From assembly GCA_001970955.1 (NCBI GenBank), contig MPUH01000425.1, positions 1 through 55,261 on the forward strand: DNA of 55,261 nt. The letters run 5' to 3'. The notes beneath the pieces were generated by a model that did no database searches, was not told where the DNA came from, and saw only the letters and a program-made list of their open reading frames with translations. Both the position numbers and the translations under genes were made by a program. Origin of the DNA: Stentor coeruleus (Eukaryota; Ciliophora; Heterotrichea; Heterotrichida; Stentoridae). Of this stretch, positions 11,805 through 23,433 are shown piece after piece (positions within the stretch are counted from its first letter, which is position 1; each line of letters opens with the position of its first letter).

Positions 11805-14800
11805 ATGAAAGAAGAGCTTAAGATCCACGAACTCCAAATCATCCAATCTTTAAGAAAAAAATGCTTATATCCAGACGATTTCATTACTATAATCACTCAA
11901 AAGATCCAAGATTTCGAAGCATCTCTACAAGTTGAAAATTCCCAGAGCTCTTTTCCAATCCATTTGCTGATATACACTAACAAGATCATCAATCGTAAAT
12001 ACAAAACCTTCACCGACCTTCAATCAGTTAACAATTTACTCCTTCAAATTATGCAACTAAGCTTAACCCATCTTCGAATATCAACAAACAGTTTTCTAAA
12101 CATTATATCATCACTTCTGTCTACCGAATGCAAATTCTATAACAAAAAAAAAAATCCTATTCCTCAAGATCATGATATAATAATACAATCAAATATCGAA
12201 AACAATGAACTTTTCCCTATAAAGTTCTTTAATACCAACTCATATACTTTAGTCAACAGTTTTTGCATGTTTAATTTTAACTATTTTCTAAAACTTCAGG
12301 GTTTGAAGATTTTTTTTAGTTTTATAGAAAGTAGGCCAAATTTTGATGATATTTCTTTGATACTTAAGATTTTTCAGGATTTTAAAGATTATGTTGTTGG
12401 AGAGATTTGGGAGAATGAAAGTAAGGTTTTAGTTGATGTTGTTTGTGGAGTGATACAAGATTTGAAGAATGAGGATGTGAAAGTTATACAAAAAGAATCT
12501 ATTAGTAGGTTTATGAAATCTTTTGTTGAATTTTTAAGGGTTAAGTATAATGATAGCTTGGAAATAGCTAAGATTTATGAGTACTGTGAGTTGGAAGTTG
12601 CTTTGAGTTTTTTACGCTCGTCATTTTTGGAAAAGAAAATTAGTGGGATTGAAGAGATAGATAAAAAAATTAAACAGGTAAAGTGTAGATCGGATAATTT
12701 GAGGGCTCCAGGAGGGTATTTTGATCAGTATAATAAATATTTGACTGAGAAATTATTAAGAAGTTGGATGGAAGAAAAAGGGTTGTTTGATGAGTTGTTT
12801 GGTCCAACTTGTCATCCAGAAATAGTCAAAAGAAGCAAAGAAGTTGCATATTTCCTTCTCCAAGACTCTAATCTTTCAAAAGCCAGAATCAACGTCATAT
12901 GGGAAAATGCGTTATCCAGATACCAAGCTTACAAAGATTCTATGCTAAATCTTCTAGAAGAACTTATTCATAGATTAAGCGGTTCAGACTTAAAATTCTT
13001 ATGCCATAAAATTATTATAATTCCTCATAATCAAATTAACCACAGACTATTACAAATGATTAAATCCTTCAATTATAATCTATACAAAAAAGTCTCAATA
13101 GAAACAAATGAAACTTTTAACCCTTCAGTTTATTTGAATTTCTTATGGGAAATCTGCCAAGGAGAATCTGATAATCCAGCTTCTGAAGAAATTTCATCAA
13201 AAGCTTTGAATATACTTAAAGATGCATTAAACTATCATGCTTTAAATGAAAGGAAAAATTTTATGAACAAATGTTTAGACAATATTAAAAACGTGAAAAA
13301 TGTTAGTTTGTCTTGTGAGTTACTAAAAAGTATTCTTGAATCTTTTGTAAAAATTGGTATCCCTACGATTAACTCAGAAACCTTAAATCAGATAATGTCG
13401 AGTTTTAAAAGAGAAATTCTATCATCGTTACTAAAAAGTTTTGTGTTTCATAAAAAACAAGCTATTTCTTATTTAAAAGGTAATGATATAAATACTTCAA
13501 ATACTTATCCTCAATACCTTTTATGTTCTTTACTAAAAAATTTCTTTATTGGGAAAAGCAAAAAAGATTATATTAGCGAACTCAATGCAAAATTTGAGCT
13601 ACTAAAATTCTGCTACACTCATTCTTCTGACTACATCAACGACAATTTTATTAAAAAAGTCTGGGAAATCCTAGTAGAAAACAGTCTTTGCGAATATGAG
13701 TCTGACTCATTTTATAGTTTTTTATCAAACCTCCTAGGCAACTCTGATAATAAAATCATAAACCGAGAAATATCTTTAAATTTTTACACAAATTTCATTA
13801 TTGTCATATCCCCTGAAGACTATTCAACAGGTCTTTATTGTTGTTTTGAAAAATATTTTATCAAAATAAACAGAGATTTAGGGTTTATACAGAATTCAAT
13901 TAATGATGGGATGTTTAGAGTATTAGAAATCGAAATGGCTGGTATAGAATATTTATGGGAAATTGCTTTATCATGTAAAAACGAAGAAGTATTTTTTAAA
14001 GCTTTGACTTTGATAAAAAAACTGTTTTCTAAGCAAAAAAATGCCAGTTTTGCAAACCAATTAAAACTTGTTACATCAAGTATTGGATTTATTAATTGTT
14101 TTAAAGAGGATTTACCTAATGAAAAAAGTGTTAATAAGATTTGGAGATGCTTAGAAATTATTAGGGATTATTTGGTTAATACTACTTTTACAGAAGTTAT
14201 ATCGCAAGAATCTTTTAAGATACAAGTTAGAATTGCTAATCGGTTATGTCAAGTACCTTATCGTGAAAATTTTGTTGAAGATTTTTATAACACTACAATG
14301 TGGAGGAGTGTGAAAGAAGTACTTGCGGAAAAGTTTGGGAAACGATGTGAAGATNACTACAATGTGGAGGAGTGTGAAAGAAGTACTTGCGGAAAAGTTT
14401 GGGAAACGATGTGAAGATCTTAACTTTAAAATCGACAATAGAATTGTTATAGGAGATGATGATAAAAACCTTGAAGACCTAAGCGTTCACAAGAATTCTG
14501 AAATCGAAATCAGTGAAGGAAATAGTCCTACAAGCCAAGCCTACAACATATCAAGCTCTAACTCTGAAAGCATTCAACAGCTAAAATGCATTTTTGAAAA
14601 CATTGAAGAGCAAATAATAATCTCAGCTTTAGAAAAATCTCACAACGAACTCGATGGTGCTGTAAGTCTTTTGACAGACGATATCTTTGTCCAAACTTCT
14701 AGATCAGAACTTTACAGCAAACTTGAAAATATGCAAATCGACAAGCCAAAAAGCCCAGAACCTGAAAAAAACCACCCCTCACCAGCACCGAAAAAGCCTG

Positions 14801-17800
14801 AAATCTTCAAAGCCCTAAACGACGACAACACATTTTTCAAGCTTCTTTTTGAATTATCTGATCTCAACATTGAATTTCTTAATGTAAAAATCATTGAATT
14901 AATTAGCGCTGTTGGTAAGTCAGAATCTGAATATTCCTCAATATTATCTTTAAACTTTTATTCTACTAAAGAAATATTTCGAACTTATAACAAAGTCAAA
15001 CTATGGAATTCATTAGAAATTATTATGGAAATACTTAATTCTGAAAATAAAAAAGAGTGGATGAATAAGTTTTTCGAATCAGGAGGATTTGTTTATTTAT
15101 GCAAACTCATTCTAAAATTCAAAAAATATTCACTTGAGCCAGTAAACAAAATCAATGAAAAATGCTTAGAAAATTTAGTAGACCTTATATTAAAATATAT
15201 TGAAGAAATTAATGGCCCTGATTCAGAGTTTTCTGTAGCAATTGATTTGATTGATGTTTTATCTTTTATTGAAAATCTAATCAGTATTATTGAAATGCAA
15301 ATCGATAGGTCAGATGCATCAGAGGCTTTGATTGAAAAAACATTGAATTTACTTATTGCCTTAGCAAGACATAGGTCAGATATTTATTCTGAAATATATA
15401 GTAAAAATGTCTTTGTAAACCTAATCCTTAGTACTTTACTTAAATCGCAAAGCTCTAGTCTACGTGATACAATAAAAAATTCAATACAAACCCTTTTATG
15501 TTATTTACCTAATTCATTAAAAGCATCTGTTATTCCGAATCAATATTTCTGGAATATTATCTCAAAAGGCTTACCAAAAACTTCAAACCCAGACTGTCAA
15601 GAGTTTTTTGATCTAGCTTTAGCTGTATTAGAATCCAATCCAGAAGTATCATCAAGTTTCCTTCCAAGTCTTATTGGGTATCTTACAAATAAAGAAATTG
15701 ATGAAAATCAAGAGCAAGATAAAGTTGTTACAGGATATCTCAAACTTATAACTTTTTTAATAAGAAACAGTCCTTTTTCAAGTAATAATGGGCTTATTAG
15801 GTTTGTTTACAATTGCTTATTTGACCTTGATTTCTCAGGAGATGTACTGAAATTCCGTAAAACACCTCCTTTGTTTAAACACCCTAATACAAGAAATGCA
15901 GCATTTAATCTCTTAATACTTTTGTATCAACAAAACTCAGAAAACATGATTTTCCTTACAGATAAAATATCTTTACATCATATTCCTTATAATCTTTTAA
16001 GAGAAAGAGAATTTGAAAGTAATAGGAAGTCTTTAACAGGATTTGTTGGGTTAAGGAATTTCGGATGTACTTGTTATATGAATTCTCTAATGCAACAGTT
16101 ATTTATGATAAAACCTTTCTGTGATGGAATTTTAGAAGTTGAATATGAGTCTATTCAGTCTTTAAATGATAATCTTTTATATCAAATGCAAATACTTATG
16201 GCTAATCTTAAATACTCAGAAAAGCAATGTTTTGAACCTAGAGGGATATGTAATACTTTTAAAATTGATGGAGAAATTGTTAATGTTAGAATACAACAAG
16301 ATGCTGATGAGTTTTTAAACCTATTATTCGATAAACTAGAAGAGTTATTAAAAGAAACACAATATCCTATGCTTATAAGAAGCATAATTGGGGGGAATAT
16401 TGTCCATGAAATCAAATCAAAAGAAGAAAATTTTCCTTATGAAGGTGAAAGAGAAGAACATTTTTTCAGATTATCTTTAGAAGTAAAAAATAACAAAAGT
16501 TTAGCTGATGCTTTGGATTTATATATTAAAGAAGATATTCTTGAAGGAGATAATAAATATTTATGTGAAAAATATAATACAAGAGTTACAGCTATAAAGA
16601 GATGTGTGATACTTAGTTTATCTAATACAATATTTGTGCATCTTAAACGATTCGAGTTTAATTATGCTGATATGAGGAGGATTAAGATTAATGATAAATT
16701 CGAATTCCCTATGGATATCAATTTTAGAAAATGGTGTAAGGATCAAGAAAAAGAGGACTCTTATTATGAGTATGAATTAATGGGAGTTATTGTGCATTCT
16801 GGAACTGCTGATTCAGGTCATTATTATTCCTTCATAAAAGATAGATCCAAAGGTAACTGGTTCAAATTTGATGACCGCTATGTAGACAACTACAACTTTG
16901 AAAACCTAAACCGTGACTGTTTTGGTGGTGAAATGTCAGGTTCTCTAAAAGACGGTTTCGATTACGACAATTTTTTCAACGCATATATCCTCGTATATGA
17001 GCGTAAAATTCCTCTCACCATAAATTTAGAAAAAGTTTCCAAATCAACTCGAAATACATCATTCGAAATAATCCAAGCGACCATGTCAGAAAACATATCT
17101 TTTCTCCAAGAATGTATGTATTTCGAGCCAGCATATGAAGAATTCTTAAAAAATGTTTTTTCAAGTCGAGATCTACAAAATAACATTCCAATAACCTTAG
17201 AAGACTCATTAGGTTTTAAACTTCAAGAAAATATTTTAATTACCCAAGCTCTAAAAAATCAACAAATCACATTAAACAACCTTGAAAATGCAGAGTTTTC
17301 AAACTTTATAAGAAACGAACTTGCTAAAAATGAAATAGATAAAGACCCATCTGTAAAACTTTTACGTGCAGGTTTTGTGTATACTTTAGAACTATTAGTC
17401 AAAGTTCATAAATATGATAGTTTTAAATATTGGAAATCATTATTATTAAACTCATTTGAAAAAATACCAAGTGCTGCACTTTGGGCTTGTAATATGCTTT
17501 TAAGTAATTTTACATTTATCATTAAATTTTTCGAAGAGTGCAAAAATGATCATGGACGTAATGATTTTATGGATTTCCTTAATTCAATAATAAAAATTGC
17601 TAGCAAGGCTGAAGAAGGGATTTTAACTACAAAAAATGATGTGATTTTGTTACCTGAATCACGTTTCCAACCTAATGACCCTATATACGTTAGTATTTCT
17701 ATTTCTGTATCAATAAGATTACTTGAAAGCCTTATGAGTGATTTATGGGTTAAAAATAGGAATAATAATATCATTACAAATTGGATGCTTGAAACAATTA

Positions 17801-18531
17801 CAATATTTATGGAACAAGGACTTATACATAAAAAAGCTTTATATGAATGTGGTGCTGCTTCTTATATTTTGCATAATACTGTAAAATATCTTACTCAAAA
17901 TAGTATAGTTCCTGGAAGTGTTTATCGGATTATTGAAGGATTAATTAAATATTGTATAAATGAAGGAATAACTTCACAGATGTTTATTGAGAAAAATAAA
18001 GAGTTTTTAGAACATGAGATTATTGTTAATATTTGCTCATTTAATCAGTTGAATACTTTTTCTGAAATTAGGTTGTTATTGTGTTATGGGAATTTGGAGT
18101 ATTATAAAAAAATTATTGGAGAGCTTAGTTTTAATGCTTTAATTGGAAAATGTGATCAAAAAATGACTATTTTGTTTGGTGAAATACGTAAACTTTTGAT
18201 TGCTGAGGATCCGTATAAAGTTGAACGTGTAAAGTACTTTTTTAATGAAAGGCTTTACTTTGCTGAGAGGAGAACATTTTTTGAAGAAATAAGAAGCTCA
18301 AATTATAGTGATTATACTTTTTGCTTATATGTAGTACTATGGTGGAGTGATTTACAAACAGATCAAATTATTGAGAAAATAACTTTGGAATACCCTGATT
18401 TGTTTATTTTTGTATCGAATTTGAATATTATTGAGCCAATGATTAAACGGAATTATTTTAGATATGATATCAACTTAGAAAAGGAATTATTACAAGCGAA
18501 ACGAAGGTTGAGGAATATTTCATATAGATAG
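11805..18531 (+). CDS. Giant ubiquitin-specific protease (USP9X/USP24/USP34-like), interrupted by a scaffold join
   Basis: Removing one copy of the 63-bp repeat around the N at 14355 joins two frames into one protein of about 2220 residues, a length typical of the USP9X/USP24/USP34 group. The first ~840 residues are helical-repeat-like. A UBA/CUE-like helical segment (residues ~895-940, around LKCIFENIEEQIIISAL) follows. The catalytic USP domain starts near residue 1395. The Cys box is GLRNFGCTCYMNSLMQQL with the nucleophile at about Cys1402 (codon 16072-16074). The His box is VHSGTADSGHYYSF with His at about 1651. About 540 helical residues follow. The enzyme should remove ubiquitin from proteins. 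The stop is TAG. The neighbouring minus-strand gene ends 70 bp away. Confidence 0.9.
14292..14418. repeat. Duplicated contig ends around the single N at 14355
   Basis: Bases 14292-14354 and 14356-14418 are an identical 63-bp sequence on both sides of one N. Both copies are in the USP reading frame, and one must be removed to restore the protein. Confidence 0.9.
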
Positions 18532-18601
18532 GATTTAGTTAATGATTAATAAAATGAAGTTATGGTAATGGGAAATATTTACAAATACATAATTTACATT
18601 A

Positions 18602-20023
18602 CTAAATATTATTTATCATTTTCGGAGGTGGAGTTTTATTTCTTTCACTAAAAGGCATATCAGTGATTATCTGAGCTCTTTGCCTCATGATTTCAATAGG
18701 TGTAGGTGACTTATCATCTTCTACATTAAATTCATCCATCAAATCATTAGTACTCATAATTTCATGAATATGAAAATCTGGGGTTAAATTCCTATTAGCC
18801 CTAGGTGTAACCATAATCTGCCTAACTGAAAATTCATCTTGTTGTGTAAGTAATTTATATATTCTCAAACTATATATAAAATCTTCAACATCAGCAAGTT
18901 GTTCTTGTATATTCAAATTCTCATCAGAAACAGAAGTAGTTTCCTCTTTTCCAAGAACTTTTTTAAGCTTTTCTGTTTTTATCATTAAAACTCTTGATTT
19001 ATCTAACTGATCTTTAATAAGCATATGATGTTTTATACTATTATTAATTGCCCCATATGTTTTTTTCATATTCATATTAAGTTGATTATAAATTCTCATA
19101 GCTTTATTCTTTGATGTCATAACAAAATTCGTACCATTTTCAATACTTGTTTCAATTTTTTTATTAGAATACTCTAATGATTCAATTTCCGCCAAAGTTT
19201 CAAGTAAATATTTCGATAATTGTGTTGTTTCTTCATAATGGTCTAAAAAACTTCGCATAAAATCCTCTTCATTATAAGTTCCAGACTTAGATTTTATATA
19301 CTCCATAATTTCTATGTTTTTCATATTCTGGTGTTTTTTTTTATTAACTTTAAGATTCAAATTTTTAACTTCGCTGTCGATTCTAGTGATGATTTTTTGT
19401 AGAATTTTATTATTATCAAGTACTGTTAGATGTTTGTTTAGAATCCCATCTAAATTATCATTAAGTTTTCTTATTGTTTGTGTAGTATTTAATCTTTCTT
19501 GTTTTTTTATCCCAGATATCATTTCTATTTTCTGGGTATATCGAAGTTTATCATTTGCTGATTTACTCATAGCAAGGCGGATTTCTTCAATTTTTACTTT
19601 TTCTTGTTCTTTTTCTTTAGCTTGTTCATCGCTTTTTAATTTGAATAAAAGTTGAGATTTTTCTATATCATTTTTTAAGGATGTGACTTTGGATTTTGTG
19701 TTTGTTGTTATTATTCGCATATGGTCGATTTTTTTTCTTAGAAGAAGATTTTCATTTTGGGTCATGTTGCATTGGGTTTGGGATACTTCTAGTTTTTTAT
19801 TTAGAACTCCAAGTTTTGTTAGAAGATCTTGTTTTTCTTCATCTCTTTTTCGGGCCCCGTGCTTTTCGAGCTCGGCTTCGAGGGATTTTATGCTGGAATC
19901 TAGGATTATTTCTTGTCTTTTTTCTTCTTCGTATTGGGAAATCACAGTTTCGATTTCTTTTTGCATTGTGATTTTTATGGGCTCTTTTAAACTTTGTGTG
20001 AATCTGGAGTCGAAGTGAGACAT
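18602..20023 (-). CDS. Coiled-coil protein, probably outer-dynein-arm docking complex-like
   Basis: The 473-residue protein is coiled coil from about residue 20 to 390, followed by a less ordered C-terminus rich in Thr, Pro and Asp. A Phe-rich segment around residues 255-275 (EEDFMRSFLDHYEETTQL), followed by LAEIESLE, resembles the conserved centre of the CCDC63/CCDC114 (ODA1/DC2) family. That family forms the docking site for outer dynein arms on doublet microtubules. Length and layout fit, but coiled coils are easy to over-assign, and another axonemal coiled coil such as a CCDC39-type ruler is possible. The ATG complement lies at 20021-20023. The stop is TAG. The gene converges with the USP, with a 70-bp gap. 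Confidence 0.55.
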   Translation of the reverse strand: MSHFDSRFTQSLKEPIKITMQKEIETVISQYEEEKRQEIILDSSIKSLEAELEKHGARKRDEEKQDLLTKLGVLNKKLEVSQTQCNMTQNENLLLRKKIDHMRIITTNTKSKVTSLKNDIEKSQLLFKLKSDEQAKEKEQEKVKIEEIRLAMSKSANDKLRYTQKIEMISGIKKQERLNTTQTIRKLNDNLDGILNKHLTVLDNNKILQKIITRIDSEVKNLNLKVNKKKHQNMKNIEIMEYIKSKSGTYNEEDFMRSFLDHYEETTQLSKYLLETLAEIESLEYSNKKIETSIENGTNFVMTSKNKAMRIYNQLNMNMKKTYGAINNSIKHHMLIKDQLDKSRVLMIKTEKLKKVLGKEETTSVSDENLNIQEQLADVEDFIYSLRIYKLLTQQDEFSVRQIMVTPRANRNLTPDFHIHEIMSTNDLMDEFNVEDDKSPTPIEIMRQRAQIITDMPFSERNKTPPPKMINNI

Positions 20024-20331
20024 TTTTTGGTTTTTGGATAAGGATATATATATTAAAACAACTATGGTAAAAAAAGTAGTAGGGTTATTAGATGATTGTT
20101 GAGTTTTTTTAATGAATTTGGGTTTTTGAGTATTGATTGTGGAGTTGCTAATGCAGATTTCATAATTTTGAAATTAGGTAAATGCAGTGAATACTAAAAA
20201 TATCCTTTCAATTACAACAAAAATTACCATCTATAAAACAAACTCAAAAAATCACTTTGAAAACCCATCCACCACAAAACTTGAAAAATTTCAAAAAAAT
20301 ATAAAATTATCATCCTAATAAATCTCTATTA
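20024..20331. other. Spacer between two minus-strand genes
   Basis: This 308-bp spacer shows the compositional polarity clearly. The left half (upstream of the coiled-coil gene on the minus strand) is G- and T-rich on the + strand. The right half (downstream of the ATPase) is C- and A-rich. No frame or RNA gene is visible. Confidence 0.6.
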
Positions 20332-21439
20332 CTAATCATTCTTATCAAGTGACTTAACCCATTCCTTAAGCACTTCTACAATAAATAAATTCTTAAATTT
20401 AGCTGATCCCACATACAAATTCACAAGGTCCATCTTAGTAAGTTCATTCACCAATAATGTAGCAACAAACATATCCCCAAGTGGTCTAGTCTCATTAATC
20501 ATACAAAGTGCTTTCTTCAATTCCATAACAAACACTTTATTCTCTTTATATCCCAAAAGTGCTTCAAAAATCTCATTTTTTTTTCCATCAAGAAAATCCT
20601 TAGGGGTTAATTTTGATTTAAAAAAATCCAAAGCAAAAGCCAAATCATTTCCAGATCTATTAGAAACCTCTTTAATACCCTGAAACGAGTATTCATTATT
20701 TTTTTCAAGTACCAAATAAAAATCATCACCTTTAATCTCTTCCAATAAGTAAACATTTGCTTTTGTCAAAGCTTTAAAATGATTTACAACCGGTTCACTA
20801 CTAGTTGTTATAATAATCCTTGCAGTTTTATTATTAGCCCAATGATTTAATGTTTGTAAAAATATTTTTTGATATACTTCTTCAAGTTTTTCATATCCAT
20901 CAATAATAAGCAAAGGGTCATTAAAAGCTTTTAATGCTTTTTCAATAGTCCCAAAGAATTCATTGATTTGACCGATTTCATATTTGATAGGAAAACCTAA
21001 AATGTTTATTGTTTCTGAGATAGTAGGTTGGACTTCTAATAGTATTGATGGACTGTGTATTGAATTAATGTATCTCATAAGATAAGTTTTACCTGAAGAA
21101 TTTGGTCCGTATACTATAAGAATATCATGAGAATCAATTTTTAGGATTTTCTCAGCTTCAGATGGACGNTATAAGAATATCATGAGAATCAATTTTTAGG
21201 ATTTTCTCAGCTTCAGATGGACGTGGAGCACCTTCATAAGTTATTGTATTACTTATAAGTTCCTTTAGATAAAGGCTTCGAATTGTATCAGCTTCAAGGT
21301 CGACTAACCATTTGTTGTAAAGCCCATATGCAATGACAAATATACTTGCTCCGGCAATATAGGTAAGATGGAAGTTTAAAAGGGTACGACGGTGATTACT
21401 GAAATGACGAACTGCTCGGAAGAAATGCTTTGGGAGCAT
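20332..21439 (-). CDS. Membrane-anchored P-loop ATPase, interrupted by a scaffold join
   Basis: Removing one copy of the 54-bp repeat around the N at 21169 gives one protein of about 350 residues. It begins with ~24 basic residues without acidic ones (MLPKHFFRAVRHFSNHRRTL), which could be a mitochondrial targeting sequence. One hydrophobic segment (about 25-42) follows. Walker A is GPNSSGKT at 93-100. Walker B is PLLIIDGYE at about 157-165, and a sensor-like strand ARIIITTSSE sits near 188-197. The fold is probably STAND/archaeal-type ATPase-like. The substrate is unknown. The start codon lies only 57 bp from the divergent small zinc-finger gene. The stop is TAG. Confidence 0.75.
21115..21223. 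repeat. Duplicated contig ends around the single N at 21169
   Basis: Bases 21115-21168 and 21170-21223 are an identical 54-bp sequence flanking one N. The repeat lies inside the P-loop ATPase just before Walker A and splits its frame. Confidence 0.9.
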
Positions 21440-21496
21440 TTTTATTATAGGATATGAAAAATGATAGTTATTATGAAGGGGGATATTTTATAATCA
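21440..21496. promoter_or_regulatory. 57-bp divergent promoter region
   Basis: Only 57 bp separate the start codons of the minus-strand ATPase and the plus-strand zinc-finger gene. Both promoters and leaders must therefore lie here or overlap the coding sequences. I see no recognisable element. Confidence 0.45.
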
Positions 21497-21883
21497 ATGT
21501 CAATAGACTATGTTTTTGGCAATAACAAAAGGCTTGTTGAGTTTCTTCAAAGTAAAAATTTTGACATAAACACTCTTAGCTTTTTTTGCAAAGAAATTTT
21601 TGTAATGTGTGATAGTCTATCCTTAGATACAAATACAATAGGAGATCTAATAAAAAATCTTAAAATTGTTTACAGTCAAAGTTCAGAAAATTCAATGGAA
21701 ACTAATGAATATGATGACTTACCAGCTAAAGTAACAGTGACTAATCCATTAAATCAAAAGGTATTTAATTTTACTCTGCTTTTAGGAAATAAAAGAGTAC
21801 CTCTATTTCAATGCGATTATTGCTTAAACTCAATAAAACAATGTGAAATAAAAAATCATGCTTTAGATCATGAATCACTATAA
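21497..21883 (+). CDS. Small protein with a C-terminal C2H2-like zinc finger
   Basis: The 128-residue protein has a helical N-terminus (MSIDYVFGNNKRLVEFLQSK) and a probable small beta region (residues 78-97). It ends in FQCDYC...KNHALDH, a Cys-x2-Cys-x11-His-x3-His arrangement close to a C2H2 zinc finger (x12 is usual). I do not recognise the family. Whether it binds nucleic acid or protein is unknown. The ATG at 21497 is preceded by the 57-bp divergent spacer. The stop is TAA. Confidence 0.6.
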   Translation: MSIDYVFGNNKRLVEFLQSKNFDINTLSFFCKEIFVMCDSLSLDTNTIGDLIKNLKIVYSQSSENSMETNEYDDLPAKVTVTNPLNQKVFNFTLLLGNKRVPLFQCDYCLNSIKQCEIKNHALDHESL

Positions 21884-22061
21884 AATACTTTCTATTATTA
21901 ATAATCAGGTTTAATATTATAATAAGTTTTCCTAGCATAAAATATATTATTAAATTGATCTTTACAAGTTTAAATAGTTGGAAAATATACTTAGAATCTT
22001 ATAAAATAATTATCATCACAATCTTAAAAACTTCAATGGGGATTTTTTACTTAGAAAATAA

Positions 22062-23384
22062 ATGGAAAGTCAACAAAAAATTCCTGATACAGATACCCCT
22101 GAAGAAATAAAAAAATCCACCACCACACAAAACGAAGAAAATCTAAAAAAACGAAAACGCGATGAAAACGAAAAAGAAGAAGAAAGAAAAAATCCAATCT
22201 TCACAACTGGTACAAGTATTTTTATAACACCTTTAAATTTCATATACCCAAAACCAGAAAATATTCTTACAATAAGACAAATATTATATGAAGACTTAAA
22301 AGATATTCCAAATAGACCAAAAACTTTACAAGGTGCATTATTAACAACTTTTGCTTTAGAAATGGAATTTATAATGCCAATTGTCACTGCTGGATTTAAA
22401 GTTTGTATTGTTTCTCATGGGAAACCTGAGAGAGTAGAAAAAATATCAGATAATTTTACTGTTGTTTATCCTAAAGTCCAACAATGGGGAAGTTTCCATC
22501 CTAAATTATTTATCCTAAAATTCCCATATAGATTAAGAATTGTTATAACAAGTGCTAATTTAGTAGGCTGTGATTGGAATTTAATAGGTCAATGCATTTG
22601 GTTTCAAGATTTTTTTTATGGAGATGATCCAGATGCAGGGTTTTTAAAAGATCTTAAAAAATTTGTTGATGATATTATCCCTAAGAAAACTGAAATTCTT
22701 AAAGAACTTGGTATAGATCTTGATAGATATAATTTTAGAAACTCAGCTGTTGATTTAATCACTTCTGTTCCAGGAAAATATAGGATTCCTTGTGATTATG
22801 GGTTTGAAAAGATTAATCAATTTGTGAAAAAAAAATATTCGCATTTCACATATCAATGTAGTAGTGTTGGAGCTTTAACTGGGACATTGAAAAAAGATAT
22901 CTGTAAAAGTTTTACTAATAATCCTAATTGTGAAATAGATATTATATTTCCATGCTTCCGAAATGTTATGGAGTCACATCTTGGCACACCTGGAGCGGGT
23001 GTATTCTTTATGAAAGAAAACTCATATAAAAATGAAGACTTTCTTCATAAAAACCTTTGCAGTATGGAAGGTCCAACTGAATCTTTTTCAGGCCATCTAA
23101 GCCATAGTAAAGTTCTTATAATTCATGACAATTATGAAATAAACGATGAGACTCTTATATATATAGGAAGTCATAACCTATCTGGAGCTGCTTGGGGAAA
23201 ATATGAGAAAAATAATACACAGTTATCTATATCAAATTATGAAGCTGGCATTATTTTTAAATCTCAACCTGATTCTAAAGATCTTAAAAAATATATTATC
23301 TCTCAACTTCCTTTCAAATTCCCCCCAAGTAAATATCTTCGTGATGATAGACCGTTTTTTATTGATACTGATATGGGTAAATAG
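22062..23384 (+). CDS. TDP1: Tyrosyl-DNA phosphodiesterase 1
   Basis: The 440-residue protein has both halves of the TDP1 active site. The first HKD-like motif, FHPKLFILKF, places His146 and Lys148. The second, SHSKVLIIHD, places His348 and Lys350 and is followed by the family-specific stretch GSHNLSGAAWGKYEKNNTQL. TDP1 hydrolyses the bond between a topoisomerase I tyrosine and a DNA 3' end, a DNA repair step in the nucleus. The N-terminal ~45 residues are very rich in Lys and Glu, with KKRKRDE as a likely nuclear localisation signal. The stop is TAG. Human TDP1 is longer (608), mostly through its N-terminal extension. Confidence 0.95.
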   Translation: MESQQKIPDTDTPEEIKKSTTTQNEENLKKRKRDENEKEEERKNPIFTTGTSIFITPLNFIYPKPENILTIRQILYEDLKDIPNRPKTLQGALLTTFALEMEFIMPIVTAGFKVCIVSHGKPERVEKISDNFTVVYPKVQQWGSFHPKLFILKFPYRLRIVITSANLVGCDWNLIGQCIWFQDFFYGDDPDAGFLKDLKKFVDDIIPKKTEILKELGIDLDRYNFRNSAVDLITSVPGKYRIPCDYGFEKINQFVKKKYSHFTYQCSSVGALTGTLKKDICKSFTNNPNCEIDIIFPCFRNVMESHLGTPGAGVFFMKENSYKNEDFLHKNLCSMEGPTESFSGHLSHSKVLIIHDNYEINDETLIYIGSHNLSGAAWGKYEKNNTQLSISNYEAGIIFKSQPDSKDLKKYIISQLPFKFPPSKYLRDDRPFFIDTDMGK

Positions 23385-23433
23385 CATTATAATCAAATTA
23401 AAATTCTCATAGTAATCTTTTTACAATATATTG

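Noticed and set aside
19314..20018. Several + strand frames opposite the docking-like coiled-coil gene
   Set aside because: They are shadows of the coding strand, rich in Phe/Leu/Ser from antisense Lys/Glu codons, and lack any domain.
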